Positions 12,660 to 25,583 are shown, numbered from the stretch's first letter. The stretch is DNA of 64,000 bases from Warburgia ugandensis (GCA_035236585.1 CP141135.1:2638001-2702000), one strand, 5' to 3'. Notes: generated by a model not told the origin, from the letters alone. Translations and numbers: made by a program.

Positions 12660-13088
12660 GATGAAAAAGAAAGAATATACCTATTCATCCAACTAACTAC
12701 GTAGGATAACAATAAAATAATTAAAAATTTTAAAAATACCTCCATGATACTTAGTCTATGATTATAATATGACAATAATTAAAATTAGAATAAGATAATA
12801 AGAAATATGAGAGAGGATTCTAGGGATCGTAGAGAGAGAAACTCTAATCATTATCCAAGCATAGGGGATAGAAGCATAGATCATTAAGATAAGGTTGCTT
12901 TCCAATTAGGAAGAGATAAATGACTTGGATCATTAAGATAAGGGTTTTTTGTTTTTGTTTATAGAAAAAGTTATGAAGCAAACTAACTAGAAGCATATCC
13001 TAATTCCTATATCTAGTTTAAATCTTCCCAATTAAAATGAGGTTTAGAGAAACTAAATGTATCTCTTAATTGCCCATTATAGCAATAC
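12660..13088. other. No recognisable feature
   Basis: AT-rich DNA between the GA microsatellite and the CRK-2 relic. No kinase exon is detectable, although the 3' kinase exons of CRK-2 would be expected here. Confidence 0.45.
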
Positions 13089-13783
13089 TTAGTAGAAACC
13101 TCCTTCATCCAGTTTATTTTCTTGACTAAAACTTTTAGTTGCAGAGCTTAGATCCTTGTATTGCAAATTCCACGGATTACAAAGCTCAGTCTCCGACAAA
13201 ATGTCAGAAATTCTGTCCTCATATGTTTGGAATGATTGTAAATCGATTGTCCTAGTCCTCATTGAGCAAAACAAGTCCTTATTCTTAGATACAAAACTTT
13301 ACTGTAGCAAATGGACTTTTGTAGCTACAAAGAAAGAAAACTGAGAAATTGCTAAGGCTAGAATTTTATTGAGCTAGCAAGGAAAACATGGCTTATGTAA
13401 ACACAACTTTTCATACCTTTCCAGATCTTCTCAGTCTCTTTGGATCATGGTCGTAGTGGAAATAACAACACAATGAGATGCAAAAGAAAGGCGACTCCTC
13501 CAACAGCATACCAACCAATGGCATTCTCTTTCTGCGAACTTCCTGTAAACAATTGAATTTTACCTATTAAAACTCATTATCACATCTCCACTAATCTAAA
13601 TATATTAAAAGGAGGAGCTGGATGATGGCTTAACCATGCAAGCCATGTTACTTAAATTTACAAACCAAGGACTTTCCAAGGTTCATTAGACAAGAAACCT
13701 GACTTCAGGAAAGGTCCCAGATCCGTTGTGAAATTGTCGTTAAAGAAGGCTGTATCTGATACCCTCAAGAAACAGACTATATC
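13089..13783 (-). pseudogene. CRK-2: relic of a cysteine-rich receptor-like kinase, cut by a Copia element
   Basis: Three pieces remain in gene order on the minus strand. The end of DUF26-2 is at 13690-13783 (CFLRVSDTAFFND, then LGPFLKSGF). The membrane exon is near 13410-13545 (SSQKENAIGWYAVGGVAFLL, with a stop after FPLRP). The juxtamembrane and glycine-loop exon is near 13098-13207 and ends at GGFY plus a stop instead of GGFGxVYK. All catalytic kinase exons are gone. The DUF26 reading stops exactly where a Copia LTR starts at 13784. Like CRK-1 it has PWN where CRK-3, CRK-4 and CRK-6 have PVN, which suggests CRK-1 and CRK-2 are sister copies. Confidence 0.8.
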
Positions 13784-14207
13784 TATTGGAAGAGGATGGT
13801 ATTTTACAAGGGTATGAGAAAGGCTTTGAAGCTAGAAAAGGATTTACAAATGAAGAAGGGACTTGGAGGATTGAAAGGAAGAAAGAGCTTATATTGATTC
13901 TCAAAATTGCTTGATACAACTTGTGAGTAACCACCCCTATTTATACTAGTAGCACTCCTTAACCAATGGTTAGGATTGTGCCAACAGACCTTTAATCTTG
14001 TGGTTACAATTTGTTATTTAGATGCCTCTACAAAAATATCTATCTCTATTATCAAGGTACGTAGATATTTCTAATTGATTTTTGTAGCAATACTTTCTAG
14101 AAAGTGGGCTTTCTAGAATATGGGCTAGAAGAAGGGCTTTTAATGTGATCCTTCTAAAATATGGGCCCTTATTAAATTGGGCCTAAATCAAGTTTACATT
14201 TCCAATA
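13784..14207 (-). repeat. LTR of Copia lineage A (3' LTR)
   Basis: Ends are TATTGGAA and TTCCAATA, an inverted terminal pair. The family's usual TG...CA ends (see 43858-44336) are mutated at both ends. Internal blocks such as CTATTTATACTAGT and AACCAATGGTTAGGATTGTG are shared with the LTRs at 43.86 and 48.42 kb. Its outer edge interrupts the CRK-2 DUF26 domain. Confidence 0.85.
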
Positions 14208-16115
14208 CCCTCCCTGAAACTTGATTTGTCATCCCAAGCATGCTTTTCATCTTGATAAAGTCTTCAAACTTCAATAGCTTAGTAAAAATATCAGTTGCTT
14301 GATCTTGACACTTTACATATTCCAATTGAACTTCTTTTCTTCTGACGCACTCCTTTATGCAGTGATACTGCGTATCAATGTGTTTACTTTGACCATGAAA
14401 GACTGAATTTTTTGCCAGGGCCATTGTCGATTTGTTGTCAATGTAGACCTCGTTGGTTCTTCTTGCGGCATGCCAAGTTCTATTAGTAATCCTTTTAACC
14501 ATATTGCCTGACAAATAATACAAGATGTAGCAGCCGCATACCTTGCTTCACAAGTAGAAAAGGTAACTATTGGTTGTTTCTTTGACATCCAAGTAAAAGT
14601 GGTATCTCCCATGAAGAACACAAACCCGGTTGTGCTTTTTCGATCATCTAAGTCTCCAGCCTAATTGTTATTGCTGTATTCAACAAGCCTACAATCATTA
14701 GTATGAGAGTAAAACAAACCAAAGTCAATTGCACCTTTAATATATCAAAGAACTCTTTTTGCTGTCTTGAGATGAGTGGTTGTTGGTGCTTCCATATAGC
14801 AAATAATTAATCCTACAACATATAGAATATTGGGCCTCATGCAAGTTAAGTAGCGGAAGCTTCCAATCAATCTCTTGAAATTTGTTGCATCTACTCTTTC
14901 TCCTTCATCTTTCTTAGATAGTTTGATTCCACACTCCACTGACTTGCTAATGGGCTTGCAGTCATACATGTTGAACTTCTTAAGTAGCTCCTTTGCATAA
15001 CCTTCTTGAGTGATGAAGATGCCGTTTTCCTTTTGCTTTACTTCAATTCCAAGATAATATGACATGAACTCAATATCAGTCATCTCGAACTCTTTGATCA
15101 TTGCTTTCTTGAATTCTTCAAACATCCTTAGACTGCTTCCAGTGAAGATTAAGTCATCCACGTACAAGCATACAATCAAGATGTCTCCATCTTTGATCTT
15201 GACATATATTGCATGCTCATGAGGGCATCTTGTGAAACTATTTTCTTGAAAATATTTATCTATTCGACTATTCCATGCCCTTGGTGCTTGCTTTAAGCCA
15301 TATAGGGCCTTTTTCTTCAAGGAGTCCATTTAGGAAGGCAGATTTCACATCCATTTGATGAACCTTTCATCTATTTTGAGCAGTTAAAGAAATAATTAAT
15401 TTAATAGTTTTTAAGTGAACAACAGGAGAAAATACCTCGTTATAGTCCATCCCAGCTCTTTGATTGTAGCCCTTCGCAACCAATCTTGTCATGTATCTTT
15501 CAATTTCTCCTTTAGCATTCTTCTTTGCCTTGTATACCCACTTTACACCTATCACCTTGTGTCCTTTCGGTAGTGAAGCCAGTTGCCATGTATCATTCTT
15601 CATGATTGCTTTGATCTCCTCGTCCAAGGCATCTCTCCACCTTTTACTTTGTATAGCTTCTTGAAAACTCAATGGTTCATAATCAGTAAAGAGGCAGAGT
15701 AGGGTGAGATCTTCTTGCCTTTCTGTGACCTCATAGAGCTCTTGTAGGCTTCTTGTAAGTGGTGTCCTTGGACTTGAACTTGATGATGATGAGTCTTCAT
15801 GGTTACTTGAACTTTCACTTGCAGTTAATGAGGTTAGTGGTGTGACGTTCTCTTGTTGATTACCTCTTGTTTGCTCATCTTCATTTTTAGGAAGAAGTTG
15901 TGACTTTCTTCGTGAATGTTCCAATCCCATGAGCTTTCTTCATCAAATTCCACATATCGACTGATAACAGTCTTCTTATTTCTTGGATTGCATAATTTGT
16001 AGCCCTTTAAATTGGAATCATAGCCAATGAAGACAAACTTTTCACTTTTATCATTGAGCTTGGTTCTTCTTTCGTCTGGCACATGTGTATAGGCTATGCT
16101 TCCAAATACCTGCAC
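13784..16115 (-). mobile_element. Copia lineage A: 3' half (integrase C-terminus, RT, RNase H, 3' LTR)
   Basis: Minus-strand fragments in order: integrase C-terminal segment at 15834-16115 (VFGSIAYTHVPDERRTKLN, as in the element at 46.1-46.3 kb); reverse transcriptase at 15367-15640 ([20 protein letters not shown]) and 14745-15329 (ALYGLKQAPRAWN, catalytic CLYVDDL); RNase H at 14194-14620 (VYIDNKSTMALAKN). A polypurine tract (CAGGGAGGGTA) abuts a 424-bp LTR at 13784-14207. Frames are broken. Gag, protease and the integrase core of this lineage are absent; the sequence switches at about 16115 to a different Copia lineage. It is the same lineage as the complete element at 43858-48871. Confidence 0.88.
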
Positions 16116-19100
16116 TCATTTGCCCTTGTGTGCATGCATCAGGGCTTAGTGAAAATTCTCTGGCTTCCCCTCATAAGTGAGTATAATATATTTTGATTTC
16201 GAATAGTTTTGTGATGGAATCAGAATACGGCCTCCTATTGACATATTTGGCTGAAGCTCCACTTCTGACTGAGAAGTTGATCCACCATTTGATGTTCCTA
16301 CATCCTCTGGTGTAGGGGGTTGATACTCTCCTGCTTAAGTTCCTCTGCCTCTTCTTCAACATTTGGCACAGCTTCTAAGTCAACCTGTATGGGTGCAAAA
16401 TTAGGTACTAGATATGGAGCACTGACATCTTATTTATTAGTCATTCTTAATTCTTCATGGAGCTGATTCTCCTAAAACACTACATCTCTGCTTCGGATGA
16501 TCCTTCTTGCTTTAGGTTTTGATAATCTATATACAAGTTCTTCATCTTCGTATCTGATGAAGATACAAGGAATAGATTTCAAGCACAATTTTTGTCTCAG
16601 CTCCCTAGATACATGTGCAAAAGCTTTACACTAGAACATCCTCAAGTGTGAATAGGTCACCTTCTTGCTTCTCCGCTTTTGTTCTGAGACTTCAAAGTCT
16701 AATGGTGCTAATGGTGATCTATTGATCAGGTAGTAGGTGGTTCTCACAGCTTCACCCCAAAATAGCTTGGGTAGCTTAGCCATACTGAGCATACATCTTA
16801 CTCTTTCCACAATGTTTTAGTTCATTCTTTCTACTATTTCATTGTGCTGTGGGGTACGTGGGACTATTTTCTCTTGTCGAGTACCGCGTACTGCGCAGTA
16901 TGTCCTAAACTCCTTTGAGGTGTATTCTCCTCCTTTGTCTATTCGAAGACACTTTAGTTTTTTTTAGTTTGGGTTTCCACCATCGCATAGAATCTCTTGA
17001 ACCATTTTAATTCCTGATATTTATGAAATATACTCATATCCTCCTGGATGTATCATCTATAAAGGTTACAAAATATTTGTTCCCACCCAACTACTCTACT
17101 TCCATGGGACCACATACATTCAAGTATACAAAACTTAAAAATTCTTTTCTTTTATTACTAGAAGAAGAGAGAACAATACTATGTTGCTTGCCAAACAAAC
17201 AATAATTACACAGATAAAGAATTATACCCTTTGATTATTTTGATGAGCAGCTTCTTTACAAGTGTGAACAACCCTTTCTCTCCCATTTGACCAAGTCTTT
17301 TGTGTTAAAGGTTTGGTGATACTTTATCCTCCATTGCGTTAAGGCTGTCTCTAGATATTCTTGCATGGGTCTTGTATAGTGTGTTGCAAATATGTCCTTT
17401 TACTATGATCATTGCGCCTTTCATCAAATTTTCAGGTGCTGTTGTCGAAGTAGTTAGAGTAGCCTGGTCTGTCAAAAGCTGGAACTGAGATTAGGTTCAA
17501 CCTGAGTTCCTGTATGTGTCGCACCTCCTTTAGCACCGTTGTGCAGCTGATGTTTGTCTTTATATGTATATCACCGATCCCAATTATTCTTGAAGAACTA
17601 TCATTCCTAATCTTTACAGAGCAAAAGTCCCCTTCTTTGTAGGTGGTGAAGAAGTCCTTGTGTGGAGTGGTGTGGTAGGAAGCTACTATGTCTATTAACT
17701 ACTTTGCTTCACTATTCGCCTTGTACAGAAACAATTCCTCCTCAATAGTAAGCACTGCTATGTCTTAAGTGATGGTGATTAGGGTTTAACCATTGTCCTC
17801 CTTTGGTTTGCCTTGTCCCATCTGCCTTTGGAGTTTTCAACAATCCTTTTTCATATGGCCTAGAATGTTGTAGTAGAAGCACTTGAATTGCCCTCTGTGT
17901 TGACTCTTTGATTTGTCGCAAGTCTGCGATCTCCCTCTATGTCTACTCCCACTCCCCCCCGTGCTTGTCTCTCTTGATATGCTTTTTTATTATTATTATC
18001 AAAGCATGTGATTGGTCTGTGCTGACTTCTTTTCTTCTAGCCTCCATGGTTAGTTTTCCTTCTAGAGCTAAATTGCTAAGAGAGATTACCTGAGTCTCCT
18101 AGCTTTCAGGTAGTGAACTTAGTAGGGCCTGCCATTCATCTCCTAGTTGTAGTGCCACTGATCCTAACTGATTTGCTAGATTTTGAAATTGACTGGTATG
18201 TTCAACTACAGTCATTCCGTCCTTAGTTTGAGATTTACAAGCCTTTTCATTAGCAAGACCCTTTTTCAAGCGGTCTTTGCTTAATATATATTCTCTAACT
18301 TTTTCCAAAAAATTTAGGAATATTCTTCTTAGGCCACGTTGAAATAAGCTATGGTCGATCCACTATCTGATCTGACATATAGTTTTCTTGTTCATTTTTA
18401 TCCAGTCTTTTTTTAAGACTCCATTAGATCTTTCTCCCTGATCATCTAGTGGGTCATGGAGATCTTTGCAATATAAAAGATCATCCATCCCAGTCTCCAA
18501 AAAGTATAATTAGTGGCGTTGAGTTTTATCATGGCTCTAGCCACAATATTTTTTGAACCAGACTCCTCTATGGGTTCTTAAACTTTGTTTCTATATTTTT
18601 TTAGTCAAATTGTGAAAAATGGAGTGTATAGTTGAGTTAGAAACTGTCAAAAACCTTAGGAAGGGTGTTTTTGACACATTTAAGGGGTGCCCTAAATTTT
18701 CTGTGTGGTATTAATTTAGGCCGTATGAGGTGTACTTATCAATTTGTTGCTAGTTTATTTTTTGCCTTAGTGGGTGTTATTATCAAACTTAGACGAACAT
18801 ATTTTAAATACTAATATAAAAGGGTAAGAATTAGAAACCAAGAATTAGAACCCAACCTATTGGTTTCTTTTTTCTCCTTTATGCAGTAGCCCTTCAAATG
18901 ACCATCTTGGTTTCTGAGAATGTCTATTTTTGATGCCCGATCCACCTTCCAAGATCGCGCGTGTTGCTCATCTAGTTACCATTTGAAAAAAGGTTCTTTG
19001 ATCTGGGCTAGATGTGGACTTGGCTGCACCTAGTTTGGCTCTAGTCTGGGTCATTTCCTTGGCCTGGGTTTAGATTGGATATGGGCCACACTTCAGCCTG

Positions 19101-19173
19101 GGTCTAAACTGGATTTGGGCCAGGGTCTGAACTAAACTCCAATCTACCTCCGGTGCTCCTCATGTCTTCACCA

Positions 19174-19185
19174 GCTCGGATACCA
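19174..19185 (-). other. Primer-binding site (initiator Met-tRNA type)
   Basis: Minus-strand TGGTATCCGAGC, complementary to the 3' end of plant initiator Met-tRNA with one change from the TGGTATCAGAGC usual in Copia elements. It lies 2 bases inside the LTR and upstream of gag, as expected for priming minus-strand DNA synthesis. Confidence 0.75.
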
Positions 19186-19187
19186 CT

Positions 19188-19506
19188 TGTTATGTAGAAA
19201 CCAAACTTAAAACATCATCATAAACACACAACACAATAGATTTATGTATTTTGACCAATTTGGCCAACATTCATGAGAAGATGGAGAATATGATTTTTAC
19301 TACGAAGAGGCAATTACAAAGAATGCTCTCAACATTATCTCTGGCTTCAATTTATTGGAGTTAAGAGAAAAACAATCTTTTCTACATTAATTTGATTTTT
19401 ATCTGATGATCCTTGTATAGTAAGTTTGATAATCCTTATTTGACAGTTTCCTTTGCTTGTAGGTTTCTTAAGATTGGTTTTATCCATATGGGGATGGACT
19501 ATATCA
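19188..19506 (-). repeat. LTR of Copia lineage B (5' LTR)
   Basis: Begins TGTTATG and ends ATATCA on the plus strand, giving TG...CA ends. Its inner edge is fixed by the primer-binding site two bases away. It has no similarity to the LTR at 13784-14207, so the two LTRs do not belong to one element. The outer edge is inferred from the TG...CA rule and is less sure. Confidence 0.65.
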
Positions 19507-19578
19507 CCTATTAAGGTCGCAAATCAATTGAAATAAGATAACTCAACTAGCTAAAAGACTAAGAAAGCCGAAGAGAGT

Positions 19579-20140
19579 GAGCTCAAAAATCGAGAAAAGC
19601 TTCATAAATGCTATCTACGTGTCTAAATTCCGAAATCTCAGTGTAAAATTTGTGCTAGTTTCAGTTCAAAGATCAAACAATCATCTAGAACTTGCCCTTA
19701 ATCCAACACAAACAACCAAAATATGCATTCACAAAGGCCACGTGGAAACAAAACAGATTCTAGTAATATATGTGCACAAATGAAAACGACAGCGTGAAAA
19801 TCCGTATAATCAGCAAAGAAACTCTAAAAGTAAGCTCAGATTAGTTATAAGAGAAGTTCGCAGAGAAGAAGAGCTGAACATGAAGAGCTCACAAATCAAG
19901 AAAAGCTTCAGAAATGCATCTATCCTACATTATATCAGAAATACGAAATCTTAATGTAGAAATCCTAACAACTTCACTTCAAGCATCCAAAAATCGACTA
20001 GAACTTCCATTTAATCTGAACTTTGCATTCGCAGACGTGATATAGAATGAAACAGATTTAACACAAGTGAAAACGACAGCTTAGAAATCGGCATAATCTG
20101 CAAACGAATTCTGAAAGAAGCACAGATTTAATTAATATGA
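19579..20140. repeat. Imperfect tandem duplication, period about 306 bp
   Basis: GAGCTCA(A/C)AAATC at 19579 and 19885 starts two alignable copies sharing AGAAAAGCTTCA, GAACTT-CC and GTGAAAACGACAGC blocks. It lies upstream of the CRK-2 relic beyond the Copia block. The upstream flank of CRK-1 is also tandemly duplicated, and both flanks share AAGACTAAGAAAGC, so this may be old CRK promoter DNA. Confidence 0.7.
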
Positions 20141-21671
20141 GCTCAGAATTCCAGCAGTGATGTGATAACATTTAAAGTGAAATATATAGAGAAGAAGAGA
20201 GAAAAACTAACACTCAGAGATGCATTCACTTAAAAAAATGCATTGAAAGGAGCCACAAATTGCTCCAAAATTTCGGGCACTAGCCATATTTTAAATGAAG
20301 ACATCATCATCGTAATCAGGAAGCAATAATTATCTCAATGATTATCTCAAATCGCTATTTATAGTTACGAATTACTCTTTTCTTACCTGTCAGGTATGAT
20401 CACATAAGCCTTATAAGCCGTACGCAGAGGCCACTTAATTACCATTTTTGTCCTAATCAGTGTGGAACGATAATAACGTAACCAAACTAGCAACTACTGC
20501 CTTTAGTTGTAAAATGGACACCGAAATTTTTACCATCTATTTTACAATTCATGAAAACAGTATCTAAGGACTACACAATGGATGAGAATATCAGAGCTTG
20601 GCCATTTAAGTCACGGACAATATTGTGAACAATTTGAATTTTCAAAAATCTTACTCCACCAGGAGTTTGATAGGGATTTTGAGAAATCTTACCCCCTAGA
20701 GTTATAGCAGACCGTACTATTTAGTGAGGTGTTAAAGGGCAAAAACAAGGGGTGAAAAAAAGTTTGTCATGCATGAAGGGGTGAACTTCCTCCACACTCT
20801 TGAGCGTGGACTCTTACTAGGACTTATAAATAAATTGTACTTTCTAATCCAATCAAGTATTATTCTTTAATGTATATGACTCCAGTACACTTAATGAAAT
20901 TAGTTGTGTTGATACGCGTCTAAAAATAGGCTTTCACTATGTCACTTGGTACGTATGCAGTCGCATCCAAATGTATGTACTTGTGACTCCATTAAAGAAT
21001 GTATTTGGTGTTTCTAATTGATTATATTTATTTTCTAAAGCGGTGTTGTTTATCTACTTAATCATCGTGAACACAAAAGAAGTTCCAACTCCTGCAAACT
21101 GATGAATTTGGAAACCGTAGATCGCGATGGGCCAAGCTGATTCATTAATGATAATTTAAACTTAAATTCTACTCAAGAGGCTTTCAATGACCAGCTATAA
21201 AACCTCCAAGAGAGAGACACATACACCATCTTAAGTAACCCAACATAATATATGCAAATCAAAAGCACACGGTGATATATAAAATTGCAACTCTCAGAAA
21301 GGCTAAGATTTATACAGGCACACCCAGGACTACAAGTGTACTTACCATAGATCACACTTCAAACTCCAGAACGAAACACTATATTTGGGAAGAACAAAGC
21401 GACTTGACATGGAATGAAACTAATACTTGCTGGCTTGCCGCAGTGCCTTGTTGGATTCATGAACTGGATAGGCAAGCCAACTTAGTTTGTACAACACTAA
21501 ATCACACCACAACATAAGTAGCTGGCTTGACAAACTCTTGGAAGAAAAGATGCGGTTTTCTAAGGCCAAATGCCCCCATTATTTGATTTGATCCCATTTG
21601 TTCATTTTGCAGCACTCCTCTTATTGTCTTCCCTTACCTCAACAAGGCTGTAGGAGCTGCAAGCTCACCAC
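20141..21671. other. Downstream flank of CRK-3, no recognisable gene
   Basis: No coding or RNA feature was recognised. The part next to 21672 must contain the CRK-3 3' untranslated region, but no poly(A) signal can be chosen with confidence. Confidence 0.45.
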
Positions 21672-24600
21672 TCAACGACCCGAGCTCTGGGAGATCGAAA
21701 CAGTGGCATTGGATGCAGGCGACCCAGTGGAGTTGTATGTGTCTCCATTAACTCTAGCGCTAGTATCTATAAAGGTTGGTTTACTTGGCTGCTGTACAGC
21801 GAGATCTTTGCTTAGAAGCAAAACCACAACTTCGGACATTGTAGGCCTTGAAGCAACTGTCGTACTTGTACACCAGAGAGCTATCTCTATAATTCTCTTC
21901 ATTTCCCCTATTTCGTACTCATCTTGATCCAAGCTCCCGTCGACCAAGTTAATTAACATGTCGGACTCGTAAAGTCGCCATGTCTGTTAAACAAGGGAGA
22001 ATCAGCGTGAGTTAAATAAGGTTAGCTGAAAAGATCTGAAATCTTGGAAGCTCATACAATCAAAGAACTCGTATGTAAAAGAAGGACACGGTATCTAACA
22101 AGTGCTCAAATACAATTGAATGAACGGCAGTAGAAAAGCATACTGCAAGCAAGGGGACTAAAAGACAGAGCCGAAGGTCAAGGTTTTCAGTAGAAGTCAC
22201 AGCACCAATAAAATGGCACACTGAAGACTACACATGCTTCACGGTTGTACATTGCTGTACATATTGATTTATGAAATCAAATAACTCTGCACATTTCTTA
22301 ATCATTTAGCTGTCGATAGAGGGGAAGTTAGAAGAACTTCTGAATGAATTACAGGTTAGCTTGGATGAAGAAAAAGCAGGGGAAAGAATTGGACTTCATG
22401 GAAGGAAATATTGTCATAGAAATCTGATGCGTGACTTATTTGGTACAAGCCGATAGAGAGGACAGCAGCTCAATTTCACAAATGACTTCTTATGCAAAAA
22501 TATCAGCATACCTTTTACATTATTATCTCTTGTTTATCGGAGTTGATCTTTTGCCTCAATATGAGTATCTGTTGTTTTGTTTATTTAGATCCAAGCAGTA
22601 CTAGTTCAAAGCATGGCTATTCACCAAAGGTGGTGACACAAAGAACAGGAGTAAAATCAATAACGAAAATAATTACCCATTCAAGAAGGTGTTGTGTGAC
22701 AGGTTCGAACTTTGTATCGATGCTCTTTCTACCACTTATGATTTCCAGGATGACTATTCCATAGCTGTATGTGTCTGCTTTCTCGGACAGCTGCCCATGG
22801 ATTGCGTACTCAGGCGCTGTGTAACCCCTGTCCAACATGACTATGTGAATAGCTCTTGACCAAACTTTACAAGGTATAAGTACTGAAATTTCCTTAGAAA
22901 TGAATAATCTAAGCGTAACTTGGACGATCATTCCAGTTGCACACATGCAGGGATGTATCTTCTCCGTCGATGCAGAATTTAAGATACACAAGGTGAAAAG
23001 GGAAAATTATACTAATGATACTTCCAACTTACAAAGTTCCTGCAAATTTGGTGCTCAAATGACTCTTGTCCTCTGGGAGAAGCTTTGCCAGTCCGAAATC
23101 TGCAATTTTAGCTTGGAAATTTTCATCGAGCAGTATATTACTAGATTTAATGTCTCGGTGTATTACACAGGCATAGAACTCCTCGTGCAAATATGCAAGG
23201 CCACGAGCCGTCCCAATGATTATATCAAATCTCTGTTTCCAGTTAAGAGTTCCTCTTTTCGGACCTGTTTTGCATGATCACACAATTGTATTCAGCACAA
23301 GGCAGGAAAAATGAATGCATTTTTGCTTACCATGTTTGTAACTTCAGATTTGACGCATGTAACTCCATCTGTTAAACAGCATCAGAAATCATTGTTTTAG
23401 CTAATTTTGCTAAGAGAATAACTTACCAAATAAGAATTTGTCAAGGCTGCTGTTCGCCATATATTCATAGACAAGCAACAATTCCGAGCCTTTTTCGCAA
23501 CAACCAAGTAGACGAACAAGATTCCGATGATGGACATTGCTTATAAGCTTCACTTCGATTTCAAAACTTGCCTCAGCTCTGTTGGATTGATCTATCAAAA
23601 GTTTCTTGACAGCCACTGCTTTTCCATTCTTAAGGATACCCTGCAATTGGTACATGGAAGATGTAGATGAAAATATGATCCATTTGAAGCAGTATTACTA
23701 ATTTTCTGACCATCTCCAATTGAAGGGCATTACCTTGTATACATCTCCGAAGCCTCCTCCACCTAATTTGTTATCTTCGCTAAAATTTTTGGTTGCAGAT
23801 TTAAGATCTTTGTAATGGAAATTCACTGGGCCACGCAACTCGGTTGCTCCTAATATATCTTCTGCACAAATAGTAGTAGCTATAGGACATTAGAATATGT
23901 ATCCCGTCAGTATCAAATCCAGCTTACAACTTATTTTGAGATAAATGGTTCTTCGCATCAGCTAGTGCAATCTAAACCATAGTTCCCAGAGACCGGATAT
24001 GGGAACAGAGTCAGAAAGAGAAAAGTTTCCGAAATTCGTCTAGTTTTAACATAATGTTAATTAATTACAATAATTTTTAGATATGAAAATTAGTACATAC
24101 AACAAAATTTTTGAGGTAAAACTAAGAGATCCCTCTTGGGTGTTCGGGGAAAGCACTGGAATGCGCTTCTAAATAAAAGTGGTTCAGTACCAGTTTCTTA
24201 TATGGAAGTGTTCAATTGCCAAAATGAAGTTTTCCTGGTTACAGTGATTTAAATGGAAATTCTGAACATCATAGCACGTGATCATACCTTTAACAGGCTT
24301 CTTACTCTTTGTAGATCTCTGATTTACTAACACGTATAATAGAACAAGAAAAGAAACAAGGCCAACTCCTCCAGCAACACCTGCTACAATGGCAATCCTT
24401 CTGTTGCGCGAACTTCCTATGAAATAGTTAATTTTCGTTATCGACAATCAAGAGTTCTCATACAGTAGATGCAGGTATATTCATTTGGAAATTATCTGCG
24501 GTCAAAAGTACAAATTGGGATCTACAATTTGAATGATTCAGACCATTCGTCTAGTGGAGCTTCGCTATGGATGGGTCAAAATGACTTGGATCATTAAAAA

Positions 24601-25583
24601 GAGTAAGTTCCACTGGTTCTCTTGAGCCAGAAAATGATAAATGCGAGTGCGCCCTAAGCATATCCACATCAGTCTAAAGTCTGGGCATTTCAACTGATTT
24701 ACCAGCATCTGGTTGAAACACCACACCTGGAATTTAGGTTGACATGGATGCATAGTGCGCACTTGACATGGATAAATTGTAAGCATGGACTAACGAACCT
24801 GTCTCAAGAAAGGGTCCAAGATCCCTCGTGAAATTCCGGCTAAAGAAGGCAAAATTGGAGTACCGCATAAAGCACCCCCCATCCACAGCTCTTCCCTGTG
24901 TGTACTGCCCACACGCTCTTATATTGTTATAAGCCACTGTCAAGCAGTTCCTACACCCATCCTCAGTAGCCGTGCGTGTGCACTGTGCCAGGCCATGAAC
25001 TGCGCTCCTACCACTCCCCCTAGTTGCCACAGCAAAGTATCCTTCCATCCTTGGTGTAGCTTTGGAAAGATCCGCCATCAACCCATCCATGATCAAAGAC
25101 GAATGGTTTGAGGCCCGCGCGGTATCATTACCACAGACCAGGGCATTTCCTGTGAGAACTGTGTCACTGAAGAAGGCAAGGCTTTCGTACCTGAGAAAGC
25201 ACCCGTCTAAGATGACCCGGGCTCCGTTTGAACCTGCATTGGTGCAGTTTCCAATATCTACGCGAGCTCTCGAGAAGCAAGAGAGGCAATCGCTGAGGGA
25301 GAGATAGTCTCTGCACTGGAATAAGGCGTAGACGGGGGTTCCCTGCTCGGACACGTTGGGCAGTGGCAAACCGTGCGGAACCGTTGATTTGGGATCGGAG
25401 ATCGGAGTAGGTGTCGTTGAGATTTGTGAGGAAGACGGAAGGATCAGAGGCGTTGTATGAGCTGCAACCTCGGTTGATAAGATTTGCTTGAGGGGTGGAC
25501 GTAGCAGGGTTTACAAATAGGAGGAGAGTGATGGAGGAGAATAAGAAAAAGATATTGGCGTCTTTGGTTTGTCTTAGTTGCAT
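21672..25583 (-). CDS. CRK-3: cysteine-rich receptor-like protein kinase, seven exons, one frameshift
   Basis: Exons: 24799-25583, 24288-24416, 23734-23861, 23427-23640, 23033-23264, 22677-22827, 21672-21983, all with GT-AG borders. The product would be a plasma-membrane Ser/Thr receptor kinase of about 649 residues, normal for the family: signal peptide (hydrophobic [16 protein letters not shown]), two DUF26 domains with C-X8-C-X2-C ([26 protein letters not shown]), a membrane helix in exon 2, and a kinase with [31 protein letters not shown] and APEY. All catalytic residues are present and it is an RD kinase. Start chosen at 25583, the Met directly before the signal peptide. One extra base in a C5 run (25334-25338) shifts exon 1 between GN and PVYALFQC; removing it makes the seven exons divide exactly into 650 codons. 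It is either a very young pseudogene or a sequence error. Ligand and partners are unknown. Confidence 0.88.

Larger units (their letters stand above)
16116..19506 (-). mobile_element. Copia lineage B (Tnt1-like): 5' half with 5' LTR, PBS, gag, protease, integrase
   Basis: Order on the minus strand: LTR 19188-19506; primer-binding site; gag at about 18100-18520 (DGMTVVEHTSQFQNLANQL); CCHC zinc knuckle near 17830-17890 (CFYYNILGHMKKDC, second Cys replaced by Tyr); protease near 17470-17700 (GIGDIHIKTNISCTTVLKE); integrase about 16440-17220, including DKGGEYTSKEF and the spacer before RT up to about 16130. It lacks RT and RNase H and joins lineage A at about 16115. Stops and frameshifts are numerous. 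Family assignment rests on resemblance to Tnt1-94 gag and protease motifs. Confidence 0.8.

Noticed and set aside
13784-19506. A single intact Copia element
   Set aside because: The two LTRs are unrelated, protein motifs change lineage at about 16.1 kb, and no shared target duplication flanks the block.
22900-23277. 125-codon plus-strand frame
   Set aside because: It is the antisense shadow of CRK-3 exon 5, whose minus-strand reading carries HRD and DFG motifs.
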